Positions 15,900-21,959 of a stretch of 23,281 bases of DNA are shown here, piece after piece. Source of the DNA: JBDRGC01 sp043818215 (GTDB taxonomy: Bacteria; Chloroflexota; Anaerolineae; Anaerolineales; UBA11858); the NCBI GenBank assembly GCA_043818215.1, contig JBDRGC010000421.1, positions 1-23,281 on the forward strand, read 5' to 3'. The position numbers were made by a program, and so were the translations under genes. Numbering within the stretch: position 1 is the stretch's first letter; each line of letters starts with the position of its first letter. The notes beneath the pieces were generated by a model, which worked only from the letters and a program-made list of their open reading frames with translations, did no database searches and was not told the origin of the DNA.

Positions 15900-16559
15900 C
15901 CCCTTCCTCATCAAAAAACCTGTAATTGCAAAATCCAACTCATCATCAATGTCCCACGCTTCGGCGGCCTCTATCTCGAACATCAACGGGCGTTCGCCGA
16001 GGCGGTTGCGGCAGGCAAGCAGGGTCTCACGGGTAAAAATATAAATGCAGGAATTCTCTTCGTAAACCGGGGGCAAATCCTGGGTTTGGAGCAGGATGGC
16101 TGGGTTGTGGTTGATGGGGCGGGTGAGTTGATCCCACAGGCGGGTTTGGAGGCGTGTAACGGAAAAGAGGGAGTCGTAGGCCGGGTAACTGGAGGTTAGA
16201 GATTGGATGGCGCGAGAAATAGTCTCAGCCCGCAGTAAAGGATTGGTGCTGTGAGTTTGCAGGTAGAAATCCGCCTCCACCTGGGATATGTCGTAGGTCA
16301 GAATCTCGTTCATGGGGATGTCGTTGGCGCGCAGGTGTTCGGGGCGCGGAATCACCCTCACATCCGGGAAATGCTCCCGCAGGCCAGCGGTCACCTCGGG
16401 GCTGTCGGTATCCACCACCACTTCAGCAATTTCGGGCACATCCAGCAAGGTGCCGATGATGTGGTTAAAGAGCGGCTTGCCCGCCAGCGGGCGGTAATTC
16501 TTGCCCGGCACGCGTTGGGAGTGGTGCCGCATGGGGACGAGGGCGATGATGCGGGGCAT
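15891..16559 (-). CDS. NeuA-like CMP-sugar-acid cytidylyltransferase
   Basis: 222 residues, a normal length. PMRHHSQRVPGKN and PLAGKPL (9-30) form the CTP-binding loop. QTHSTNPLL (101-109), ENSCIYIF (168-175) and EAWDIDDELDF (200-210) are the conserved sugar-acid and metal motifs of acylneuraminate-type cytidylyltransferases. The enzyme should activate a nonulosonic or related sugar acid as its CMP derivative. No synthase (NeuB/LegI/PseI type) is in the window, so the sugar is not identified. The ATG is 1 nt after the HicA stop; a GGAG lies 11 nt upstream, farther than usual. A short repeat-like tract encodes IQSLTSS (118-124). Confidence 0.9.
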   Translation of the reverse strand: MPRIIALVPMRHHSQRVPGKNYRPLAGKPLFNHIIGTLLDVPEIAEVVVDTDSPEVTAGLREHFPDVRVIPRPEHLRANDIPMNEILTYDISQVEADFYLQTHSTNPLLRAETISRAIQSLTSSYPAYDSLFSVTRLQTRLWDQLTRPINHNPAILLQTQDLPPVYEENSCIYIFTRETLLACRNRLGERPLMFEIEAAEAWDIDDELDFAITGFLMRKGNQ

Positions 16560-16560
16560 A

Positions 16561-16788
16561 TCAAACCAACTCCAAAAATTCTTCGACGCCCAGACGAGCC
16601 TGCTTAAGAATGTGTGCCAGCGTTGACCGTTTCACCGGTTTGTGAGCTGGTACCGTAATCTTCAGCACCTCATCTCGCAATCGCTTCTGCAGCCGAATAT
16701 GACTCCCACGCTGACGAACCACTGTCCATCCGTCCCTTTGTAATGCGCGAATGACTTTGACATACGACAGGCTGGGCACTTTGGTCAC
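16561..16788 (-). CDS. hicA: HicA mRNA-interferase toxin (second module)
   Basis: 75 residues. VIRALQRDGWTVVRQRGSH with catalytic His30, VPAHKPVKRSTLAHILKQA and EEFLELV match HicA. It differs enough from the HicA at 14314 not to be a recent copy. The GTG start overlaps the HicB stop (GTGA). Confidence 0.92.
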   Translation of the reverse strand: MTKVPSLSYVKVIRALQRDGWTVVRQRGSHIRLQKRLRDEVLKITVPAHKPVKRSTLAHILKQARLGVEEFLELV

Positions 16789-16988
16789 AATGCTAATTCC
16801 CGTACCATCGAGCCTTCAACAACAATCCAATCATCTTCAATGGGTTCAAGATATAGATCAATCGCTTCACGGATATTCGACAACGCATCATCAGCCGTAT
16901 CTCCCTCGCTGATACACCCTGGAAGCGATGGGACAATAACCGTGTAGCCGCCATCATCGCTGGGTTCCAGTATCACTTTGAATTTCAT
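16785..16988 (-). CDS. hicB: HicB antitoxin (second module)
   Basis: 67 residues. FKVILEPSDDGGYTVIVPSL, GCISEGDTADDALSNIREAI and DLYLEPI are typical HicB. The frame extends upstream to 17117, but AGGAGG nine bases before the ATG at 16988 fixes the start, and the extension encodes a piece of another protein (the cytidylyltransferase stub). Confidence 0.92.
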   Translation of the reverse strand: MKFKVILEPSDDGGYTVIVPSLPGCISEGDTADDALSNIREAIDLYLEPIEDDWIVVEGSMVRELAL

Positions 16989-16997
16989 GTCACTCAA

Positions 16998-17003
16998 CCT
17001 CCT
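16998..17003 (-). promoter_or_regulatory. Shine-Dalgarno deciding the second hicB start
   Basis: AGGAGG lies 9 nt before the ATG at 16988. It separates the antitoxin from the in-frame upstream stub. Confidence 0.8.
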
Positions 17004-17060
17004 CACTCGGTGTGAATTCTCTTTTAGGGCCGTGAGCCAAACATTCATCAACGCAGCATA

Positions 17061-17117
17061 TCCCGGCACGCGCTGAGAATGATGCCGCATGGGGACGAGG
17101 GCGGTGATGCGGGTCAT
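17061..17117 (-). pseudogene. 5' stub of a second NeuA-like cytidylyltransferase gene
   Basis: From the ATG at 17117 the reading frame gives TRITALVPMRHHSQRVPG, which matches the first 19 residues of the intact cytidylyltransferase (PRIIALVPMRHHSQRVPG). At DNA level about 50 of 56 positions agree, and most differences are silent, so it is a diverged allele and not a fresh duplication. Homology stops after the CCGGG at 17061, and the frame then runs into the HicB leader. Its ATG overlaps the stop of the upstream HEPN gene (ATGA). Confidence 0.85.
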
Positions 17118-17500
17118 TCTTTCAACCCTAGTCTCTGTCGTACAGTTCCCCGAATTTGCTCACACAACTTCACAGCTTTTCGCGCCGTTTCCTTGTCTGC
17201 TGATTCGCCCGGATAGCGAAACTCCACCGCATAATCTGTCAAAGAGCGCACTTGTTCAATATAAACCATCCAAAATGGCTCAATCGGCTCCAACAATTCC
17301 AATAAGTGCGCCAAATCATGGATCTTTGGAAACGATAAACCTGCATCTACGAGGCGGGCTTTGAAATACTTCTCAACACATTGTTGTGCATGAAAACAAG
17401 CGGCATCATAGTTAGGATATTTCCTTGCACGGAACTCACGTAACGCAGAGTTATAATCCCCTTCAGCCTTTTTTATCCATTCAAGCGTAAGCGGCTTCAT
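17114..17500 (-). CDS. HEPN-domain protein of an MNT-HEPN module
   Basis: 128 residues from the ATG at 17500; the frame extends to 17725 but that part overlaps the nucleotidyltransferase. LEWIKKAEGDYNSALREF, CFHAQQCVEKYFKARLVDAG and PKIHDLAHLLELLEPI are the COG2250-type HEPN helices. In known MNT-HEPN systems the HEPN protein is an RNase toxin neutralised by the MNT partner. I do not see an obvious Rx4-6H motif at the usual place, so activity is uncertain. It overlaps the MNT gene by 20 nt. Confidence 0.85.
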   Translation of the reverse strand: MKPLTLEWIKKAEGDYNSALREFRARKYPNYDAACFHAQQCVEKYFKARLVDAGLSFPKIHDLAHLLELLEPIEPFWMVYIEQVRSLTDYAVEFRYPGESADKETARKAVKLCEQIRGTVRQRLGLKE

Positions 17501-17804
17501 AAAGCACCGTTCCTCTTTCGATGATTTCCTGCAAAAAGACATCGCCCAGTTCCAACCGTCTTTGTAGCTCTTGCGGTTTACGAACCATAATATCAATCGG
17601 AAAGCGCGGTCGGGAAGCCATCCAAATTTCTGTCGCCTTTTCAGGATTCTTCCCCTTGAACGGCAAAACCACCAGCACATCCACGTCTGAATCCGGAGTC
17701 GGGCTACCGTACGCGTACGAGCCAAACAAAATCACCTTTTCCGGCTGAAATTGCTCCACAACGCGATCACAAAACGCCGTAATCTTCTCTCGCTCTATCA
17801 TCAT
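17481..17804 (-). CDS. minimal nucleotidyltransferase (MNT) of the MNT-HEPN module
   Basis: 107 residues. VILFGSYAYGSPTPDSDVDV contains the GSY loop and the two Asp (D40, D42) of the polymerase-beta-type active site. MNT partners of HEPN toxins act as antitoxins, in some cases by adding nucleotides to the toxin. There are two consecutive ATGs (17804, 17801). AGGAG lies 5 or 8 nt upstream, favouring the second slightly. Confidence 0.88.
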   Translation of the reverse strand: MMIEREKITAFCDRVVEQFQPEKVILFGSYAYGSPTPDSDVDVLVVLPFKGKNPEKATEIWMASRPRFPIDIMVRKPQELQRRLELGDVFLQEIIERGTVLYEAAYA

Positions 17805-17820
17805 TCACACTCCTGCCTCG

Positions 17821-17826
17821 ATTATA
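17821..17826 (-). promoter_or_regulatory. consensus -10 box of the MNT-HEPN operon
   Basis: The minus strand reads TATAAT 16 nt before the MNT start. TTACGG 16 nt further upstream is a possible -35, located inside the end of the GT2 gene. The leader would be only about ten bases. The downstream stub, hicBA and cytidylyltransferase genes could be read from it. Confidence 0.6.
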
Positions 17827-17829
17827 CCT

Positions 17830-18831
17830 CTACCCCGCTTCCCCGTAATCAATCGGTTTGACTAGCCGAGGTGCCGGGGTTTTCTCCGCGAGAATTCCCG
17901 GCGGGTAATAAAAGGTCTGATGTAGTTGGGCGTCGATCTTGCCCGAGTAGCGATACCCGCGATATGTGCCCCAATACTGCATCAGACGGAACCAGAGAAT
18001 GCTGCCCCAATGCTCGCCCAGCATCCCATCCCGGCGGGCCTGTAGCAAATCCGAGGCTGTCATCCCCAGCCACAAACGCAGAAAATTCCACAACGTAAAG
18101 CGGCTGTTGGGCAAAATTTGTTTCATGGCAATCGCCTCACGCCGGTGACGATTGTACGCCTGAGCGGGTCGCTCATCGTGCAGGTGAATGATCTCCGCCT
18201 CGGCCACGTAAGCCACCGCGTAGCCCTGCTCCATGGCCCAACTGCTCCAGGCCAAGTCTTCCAAGCCGGTCAAATTCTCGTTGTAGGGATGCTGCTCCCA
18301 AAGCGACCGCCGGATAGCTGCATTGGCGTTGTGCGAATACGGGTGTCCCTGCCGGGGCTGCGAAATATCGGGAAAATACTGGCGGAAAAATTGGTGCTCC
18401 GAATACTGATTGGTCTCCCCGCCGCGCTGCTTGCCATAACTGACCGCCACCTCGGGGTCGTCGAACGGTTTCAGCAACTGCTCCAGCCAATCGGGGTACA
18501 CCGGGTAACAATGCGCACTGATGATGACCAAGTACTCCCCGCCGGATGCCTTGATACCCCGGTTCAGCGAGCGGCCAAAAGTGAACTCGCCGGGCAGGAT
18601 TTGCACCACCCTCACCGGATAGCGGCGCGCAATCGCCACAGTCGCATCTGTCGAACCCGAATCCACCAGCACGATTTCCACATCTTTCACCGTCTGCTGA
18701 GTGATCCCCGTCAACAGCCTTCCGATGTGCTCCTCTTCGTTATAAGCCCTGATGACCACCGAAACGAGCCGGGGACTCGCCGACTTGCTGACTCGCTGCC
18801 TCGCTGACTCACCAATCATTGGATTCTTCAT
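17830..18831 (-). CDS. GT2 family glycosyltransferase (rhamnosyltransferase-like subgroup)
   Basis: 333 residues from the ATG at 18831; an ATG at 18819 is an alternative, and the open frame upstream of both only overlaps the sulfotransferase. VSVVIRAYNEEEHIGRLL and VLVDSGSTDATV define GT2. FTFGRSLNRGIKASGGEYLV followed by ISAHCYP replaces the usual DxD; this variant fits GT2 enzymes that use deoxy sugars, but that assignment is tentative. Residues about 9-20 (SARQRVSKSASP) are encoded by an octamer DNA repeat just before the catalytic domain. The gene overlaps the sulfotransferase stop and may be co-translated with it. Confidence 0.85.
   Translation of the reverse strand: MKNPMIGESARQRVSKSASPRLVSVVIRAYNEEEHIGRLLTGITQQTVKDVEIVLVDSGSTDATVAIARRYPVRVVQILPGEFTFGRSLNRGIKASGGEYLVIISAHCYPVYPDWLEQLLKPFDDPEVAVSYGKQRGGETNQYSEHQFFRQYFPDISQPRQGHPYSHNANAAIRRSLWEQHPYNENLTGLEDLAWSSWAMEQGYAVAYVAEAEIIHLHDERPAQAYNRHRREAIAMKQILPNSRFTLWNFLRLWLGMTASDLLQARRDGMLGEHWGSILWFRLMQYWGTYRGYRYSGKIDAQLHQTFYYPPGILAEKTPAPRLVKPIDYGEAG
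18770..18812. repeat. octamer repeat (GCGAGTCA family) at the GT2 5' end
   Basis: On the coding strand GGTGAGTCA is followed by GCGAGGCA, GCGAGTCA, GCAAGTCG and GCGAGTCC. The array spans the sulfotransferase stop and the first codons of the GT2 gene. Confidence 0.85.
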
Positions 18832-19672
18832 ACCCCAACCGCACCAGCAACCCTCCTGCCACTGCCTCGAAACGTGACTTGTTTGCATCCGTGAAATGCT
18901 CCCGCCAGTTGCCGGGCTGACCCTTGCGGAAAGTGCCGGATTTGCGGGGGGCGATGCCCGTGGCGAGAGTTGCAACGGCCTGCGGGCGGGGAACCGGCGC
19001 CGTGAAGCCGCGGGTTTCGAGATAGTCCAGCAGGCGCCCCAGAGCCGCGTCGCGGTCGAGGATCAAGTCTTCGAAGCGCAGGCAAAGCACCTCCGGATGG
19101 TCGAGCCAGTCCACATAAGAGTCATATCGCTGGCTAACGCTGGAGAGTTCGAAGCCAGGTTCCGTCACCCCTTCGATGGCCGCGTTGAGTCTCTCTTCCA
19201 TCGTGGTCAACACCTCGGTGTAATAACGGTGCATTCCGTGGCCGGCGTACATATCCGTAGCATAAAAGACATGCGAGACCAGCATATCGCGCGGGTCGCG
19301 GTAAATGAAAACTGTAGCCCTATCAGGCGCAGCGAACAGACTCAGGTACGGTTCGCGGGCGTGGATGTACCCGTAACGGATATCGCCCGGTCGCATAGCG
19401 CGGACATTTGCCAGCACCCTCTCTGGGGACAGTGGTTGATTGCCCTCCGAGCGATTGACGGGGGGGAACCCAGGGTCGACGAACGGCCCCAACTGAGTCA
19501 GCCCTTCTAAAACCTGGGTCAGCAAATGCGACCCCGACTTGGGCATCGCGTTGCCAAAGACGATGGGAGCGGCGCGCAAAGCTGCGGAGCCGTAACGCCG
19601 CGCGACGCTCGCACGCCGTGCCTGCCAGCGGACTTGTTTGAGGATGTGTTTGATTGTGGATGTATTCTTCAC
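18809..19672 (-). CDS. sulfotransferase (PAPS-dependent), complete copy
   Basis: 287 residues. PKSGSHL (44-50) is the 5'-phosphosulfate loop and FIYRDPRDMLVSH (122-134) the 3'-phosphate-binding motif of cytosolic-type sulfotransferases. GTFRKGQPGNWREHF near the C-terminus is the usual PAPS-contacting RKGxxGDW-like region. It probably sulfates a sugar of the glycan. The GTG start overlaps the DUF5615 stop (GTGA), with no Shine-Dalgarno visible. The longer frame to 19756 lies inside the toxin gene and is rejected. A truncated copy, about 95% identical by eye, lies at 20480-21025. Confidence 0.9.
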   Translation of the reverse strand: MKNTSTIKHILKQVRWQARRASVARRYGSAALRAAPIVFGNAMPKSGSHLLTQVLEGLTQLGPFVDPGFPPVNRSEGNQPLSPERVLANVRAMRPGDIRYGYIHAREPYLSLFAAPDRATVFIYRDPRDMLVSHVFYATDMYAGHGMHRYYTEVLTTMEERLNAAIEGVTEPGFELSSVSQRYDSYVDWLDHPEVLCLRFEDLILDRDAALGRLLDYLETRGFTAPVPRPQAVATLATGIAPRKSGTFRKGQPGNWREHFTDANKSRFEAVAGGLLVRLGYEESNDW

Positions 19673-20022
19673 TGTAAAGGTAAGTAACGCACTTGATTTT
19701 CCCACTCCCCATCCAGGCTGCACTCCGCTAACAACAAAATATCTTCGATGACACATCCAATTGGAATCTCCCGACTGACTTCGAATATCCCCGGCATTGG
19801 CATGCCGGCGCGAACTCGCTCGTAGGCAAAATATGTTACCGTGGATACATCATTTGTGAGCAACACCCGATTCTCATGAGCAGCCCATTCGAGTACCGTA
19901 GGGTCATCTGCCCCCGATAGACCCATATCTTGAATTCGGATAATATCAAGCCTGGGTTCCCGGCGCCAAAGTCCGCGCACGATATGATTGTTGAAATTCT
20001 CGTCAGCAGCGAAACGAAGCAC
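19669..20022 (-). CDS. DUF5615 PIN-like toxin
   Basis: 117 residues starting at GTG, 3 nt after the DUF433 stop. RFAADENFNNHIVRGL at the N-terminus and RVLLTNDVSTVTYFAYERV supply the acidic residues of the PIN-like DUF5615 group (D7, E8, D58). This family is regularly found beside DUF433 proteins and is considered the nuclease part of a TA pair. Its activity has not been shown for this protein. Confidence 0.85.
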   Translation of the reverse strand: MLRFAADENFNNHIVRGLWRREPRLDIIRIQDMGLSGADDPTVLEWAAHENRVLLTNDVSTVTYFAYERVRAGMPMPGIFEVSREIPIGCVIEDILLLAECSLDGEWENQVRYLPLQ

Positions 20023-20025
20023 CGC

Positions 20026-20361
20026 TTACCCCTTTTCTACTGAATAGCGCGCTATCAATCGCTCGCGAATACCCACGGGGGAAAATCTGATTTCGTTTTC
20101 CGCTCGAACATGTGCTGCAATCTGCTTCCGCTGGCGAAGGTACTGCTCCACAGCGGAATGGTTTTGCAAATAGTAGCTTATGACAGCATACACATCGGCC
20201 AGATGCAGAGAAGGATATTGGTAGACGATTTCTTCCGCCGTTGCGCCGTCGTTGAATGCATCCACAACAGTATCCAGCGTCACCCGTGTACCGCTTACCC
20301 GAATCACGTCATCTGTATCAGTTTCCAATGGAATAGGTTCGGTTTGAATTGTTAGCACCAT
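20026..20361 (-). CDS. DUF433 antitoxin-like protein
   Basis: 111 residues. VIRVSGTRVTLDTVVDAFND followed by TAEEIVYQYPSLHLADVYAV is the DUF433 winged-helix signature (VsGTRi, pEeI, yp.l.lddVya). It is the probable antitoxin and autoregulator of the downstream DUF5615 gene. GGTGGAGG lies 7 nt before the ATG. Confidence 0.88.
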   Translation of the reverse strand: MVLTIQTEPIPLETDTDDVIRVSGTRVTLDTVVDAFNDGATAEEIVYQYPSLHLADVYAVISYYLQNHSAVEQYLRQRKQIAAHVRAENEIRFSPVGIRERLIARYSVEKG

Positions 20362-20417
20362 GATACTGCCTCCACCTCTATTCTAGCATAAAACGCGCCG
20401 GGGACGGTCATTCATCC
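20362..20417 (-). promoter_or_regulatory. leader and promoter of the DUF433 gene, shared with the MNT gene at 21728
   Basis: The Shine-Dalgarno GGTGGAGG (20369-20376), an extended -10 TGCTAGAAT (20380-20388) and the upstream word ATGACCGTCCCCGG are repeated almost exactly upstream of the unrelated MNT gene, where a small element splits the -10. The role as promoter is inferred. Confidence 0.6.
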
Positions 20418-20479
20418 AGCACTGATTGGCTGACAAAACTCTCTTGCTTCCTAATTAGGAGCGGAAATTGGACACGGAT

Positions 20480-21025
20480 TTACCCTTCGATGGCCGCATT
20501 GAGCCGTGCTTCCATCGTGGTCAATACCTCGGTGTAATAGCGGTGCATTCCGTGGCCGGCGTACATATCCGTGGCATAAAAGACATGCGAGACCAGCATA
20601 TCGCGCGGGTCGCGGTAAATGAAAACTGTAGCCCTGTCAGGCGCAGCGAGCAGACTCAGGTAAGGTTCGCGGGCGTGGATGTACCCGTAACGTATATCGC
20701 CCGGTCGCATAGCGCGGACATTTGCCAGCACCCTCTCCGGGGACAGTGGTTGATTGCCCTCCGAGCGATTGACGGGGGGGAACCCAGGGTCGACGAACGG
20801 CCCCAACTGAGTCAGCCCTTCTAAAACCTGGGTCAGCAGATGCGACCCGGACTTGGGCATAGCGTTGCCGAAGACGATGGGAGCGGTGCGCAAAGTTGCG
20901 GGGCCGTAATGAAGTGCGACGCTCGCTCGCCGTGCCTGCCAGCGGATTTGTTTGAGGATGTGTTTTGGAGTGTATTGGAATGTCACTTTGCGGGCTGATA
21001 CGTCGCCACGTTTTCCTGTGTTCAC
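20480..21025 (-). pseudogene. truncated sulfotransferase copy
   Basis: 181 codons. From KHILKQIRWQARRASVA onward it follows the complete sulfotransferase at 18809-19672, keeps both PAPS motifs (PKSGSHL, YRDPRDMLVSH), and ends abruptly after LNAAIEG. The stop comes from the junction with GGGTAAATCCGTGT, a word of the dispersed ACGGATT repeat also found in the MITE-like element. The C-terminal third of the enzyme is missing, so it is probably inactive. The GTG start overlaps the HEPN stop (GTGA). The first 20 residues differ from those of the complete copy. Confidence 0.9.
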
Positions 21026-21411
21026 TGGGTGAGTAAGGGCTGGATCGCGCCCAAAAAATTCTCTGCTGCGCGAATAGCTCGCTCCGCCTGTGATTTAGAC
21101 ACATGCACTAAACCCCCATAATCGCCAATATTGCGCAATTCAAAAAGCCAGCTCAAATCCTTGCCCTGTTCCTTGCTCAATTTCCCCGTCTTGACAAATC
21201 GTCGATGAATCGAAGCAATAACCCCGCTATGTTTGCTAAAATCTAAACCCTCGTTCAACAAAACAGCTGTGGCTCCGTAAAAAGCCGCATAATAAGCACG
21301 CGATGCCGTAAAATCGTAGTAACCTTTGGCAGCCAGGTCTTTAGCTGCCTGGATAGATTGCTCCGCTCGTTCAAGGTTGGCAGTGATTTCATGCCGGTAA
21401 ATGGGCGTCAT
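21022..21411 (-). CDS. HEPN-domain protein (COG1895 type) of the second MNT-HEPN module
   Basis: 129 residues. SRAYYAAFYGATAVLLNEG, SKHSGVIASIHRRFVKTG and LFELRNIGDYG are characteristic of COG1895 HEPN proteins, the putative RNase toxin partner of an MNT protein. It belongs to another HEPN branch than the protein at 17114, so the two modules are not recent duplicates. The start overlaps the MNT stop (ATGA), and the stop overlaps the truncated sulfotransferase (GTGA). Confidence 0.88.
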   Translation of the reverse strand: MTPIYRHEITANLERAEQSIQAAKDLAAKGYYDFTASRAYYAAFYGATAVLLNEGLDFSKHSGVIASIHRRFVKTGKLSKEQGKDLSWLFELRNIGDYGGLVHVSKSQAERAIRAAENFLGAIQPLLTQ

Positions 21412-21728
21412 ACAAATACCCCTTCTCGTTTTGCGTTTCGATAGAATTGAATCCTTCCGTGCTCGAACTCTTCCGAAGAAACAGGCTTTGCAGAAATAAG
21501 TTGATCTGACTCTAATTGTATCGGGTATAACACATCTATCACTCGACGAAGCTCTGAAAAATAATCGAAGGGTTTATTTAACAAAACGAGTAAATCAATG
21601 TCACTCGTTAAATCAGCCTGGTTGCGTGCTACAGATCCATATAGAACCAGCCCTTCCAACTGAGTGTCATAATAACCTTTAAGAGCCGTTTTACACCTTC
21701 TCACTAGTTCAGTGGTTGTCAACACCAT
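21408..21728 (-). CDS. minimal nucleotidyltransferase (MNT) of the second module
   Basis: 106 residues from the ATG at 21728. LVLYGSVARNQADLTSDIDL holds the GS loop and D43/D45 of the nucleotidyltransferase site. The frame is open up to 21845, but that part is translation of the small inserted element and lacks a ribosome binding site. GGTGGAGG seven bases before the ATG at 21728 decides the start. It is the putative antitoxin of the HEPN partner downstream. Confidence 0.88.
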   Translation of the reverse strand: MVLTTTELVRRCKTALKGYYDTQLEGLVLYGSVARNQADLTSDIDLLVLLNKPFDYFSELRRVIDVLYPIQLESDQLISAKPVSSEEFEHGRIQFYRNAKREGVFV

Positions 21729-21753
21729 GATACTGCCTCCACCTGCTATTCTA

Positions 21754-21926
21754 TACTGATCGCCCGCGAAAAGAGTGCAATTGTCTGTACACGGATTGAA
21801 CGGATAACACGGATTTATTCTCCTTGTTTTACGCCGTACCGGCACGGTGTCCGTTCAATCCGTAACATCGTGCCCTTCAGGGTAAATCCGTGTACCATTT
21901 TTCGCTGTTTTGAAGTACGCTCAGTA
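21754..21926. mobile_element. 173-bp MITE-like element with TA target duplication
   Basis: Ends TACTGATCG and, inverted, TACTGAGCG form short terminal repeats. TA flanks both sides (21752-21753, 21927-21928). The homologous leader at 20385 shows the uninterrupted site (TTCTAGCATAAAACGC). The interior has inverted ACGGATTGAACGGA and ACACGGATTTA words. There is no coding capacity. A TA duplication fits IS630/Tc1-mariner-type mobilisation, but no transposase is in the window. Confidence 0.75.
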
Positions 21927-21959
21927 TAGCATAAAACGCATCGGGGACGGTCATTCATT

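Noticed and set aside
15891..16559. Complete sialic acid biosynthesis operon
   Set aside because: Only the cytidylyltransferase step is recognisable. No synthase, epimerase or clear sialyltransferase is in the window.
18832..18975. N-terminal extension of the GT2 gene
   Set aside because: It is out-of-frame sulfotransferase sequence and adds no GT2 residues.
19673..19756. N-terminal extension of the sulfotransferase
   Set aside because: It lies entirely within the DUF5615 gene in another frame. The GTG at 19672 gives a normal sulfotransferase and a GTGA junction.
21729..21845. N-terminal extension of the second MNT gene
   Set aside because: It reads through the leader and the inserted element. 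The ATG at 21728 has a strong Shine-Dalgarno and begins the family domain.
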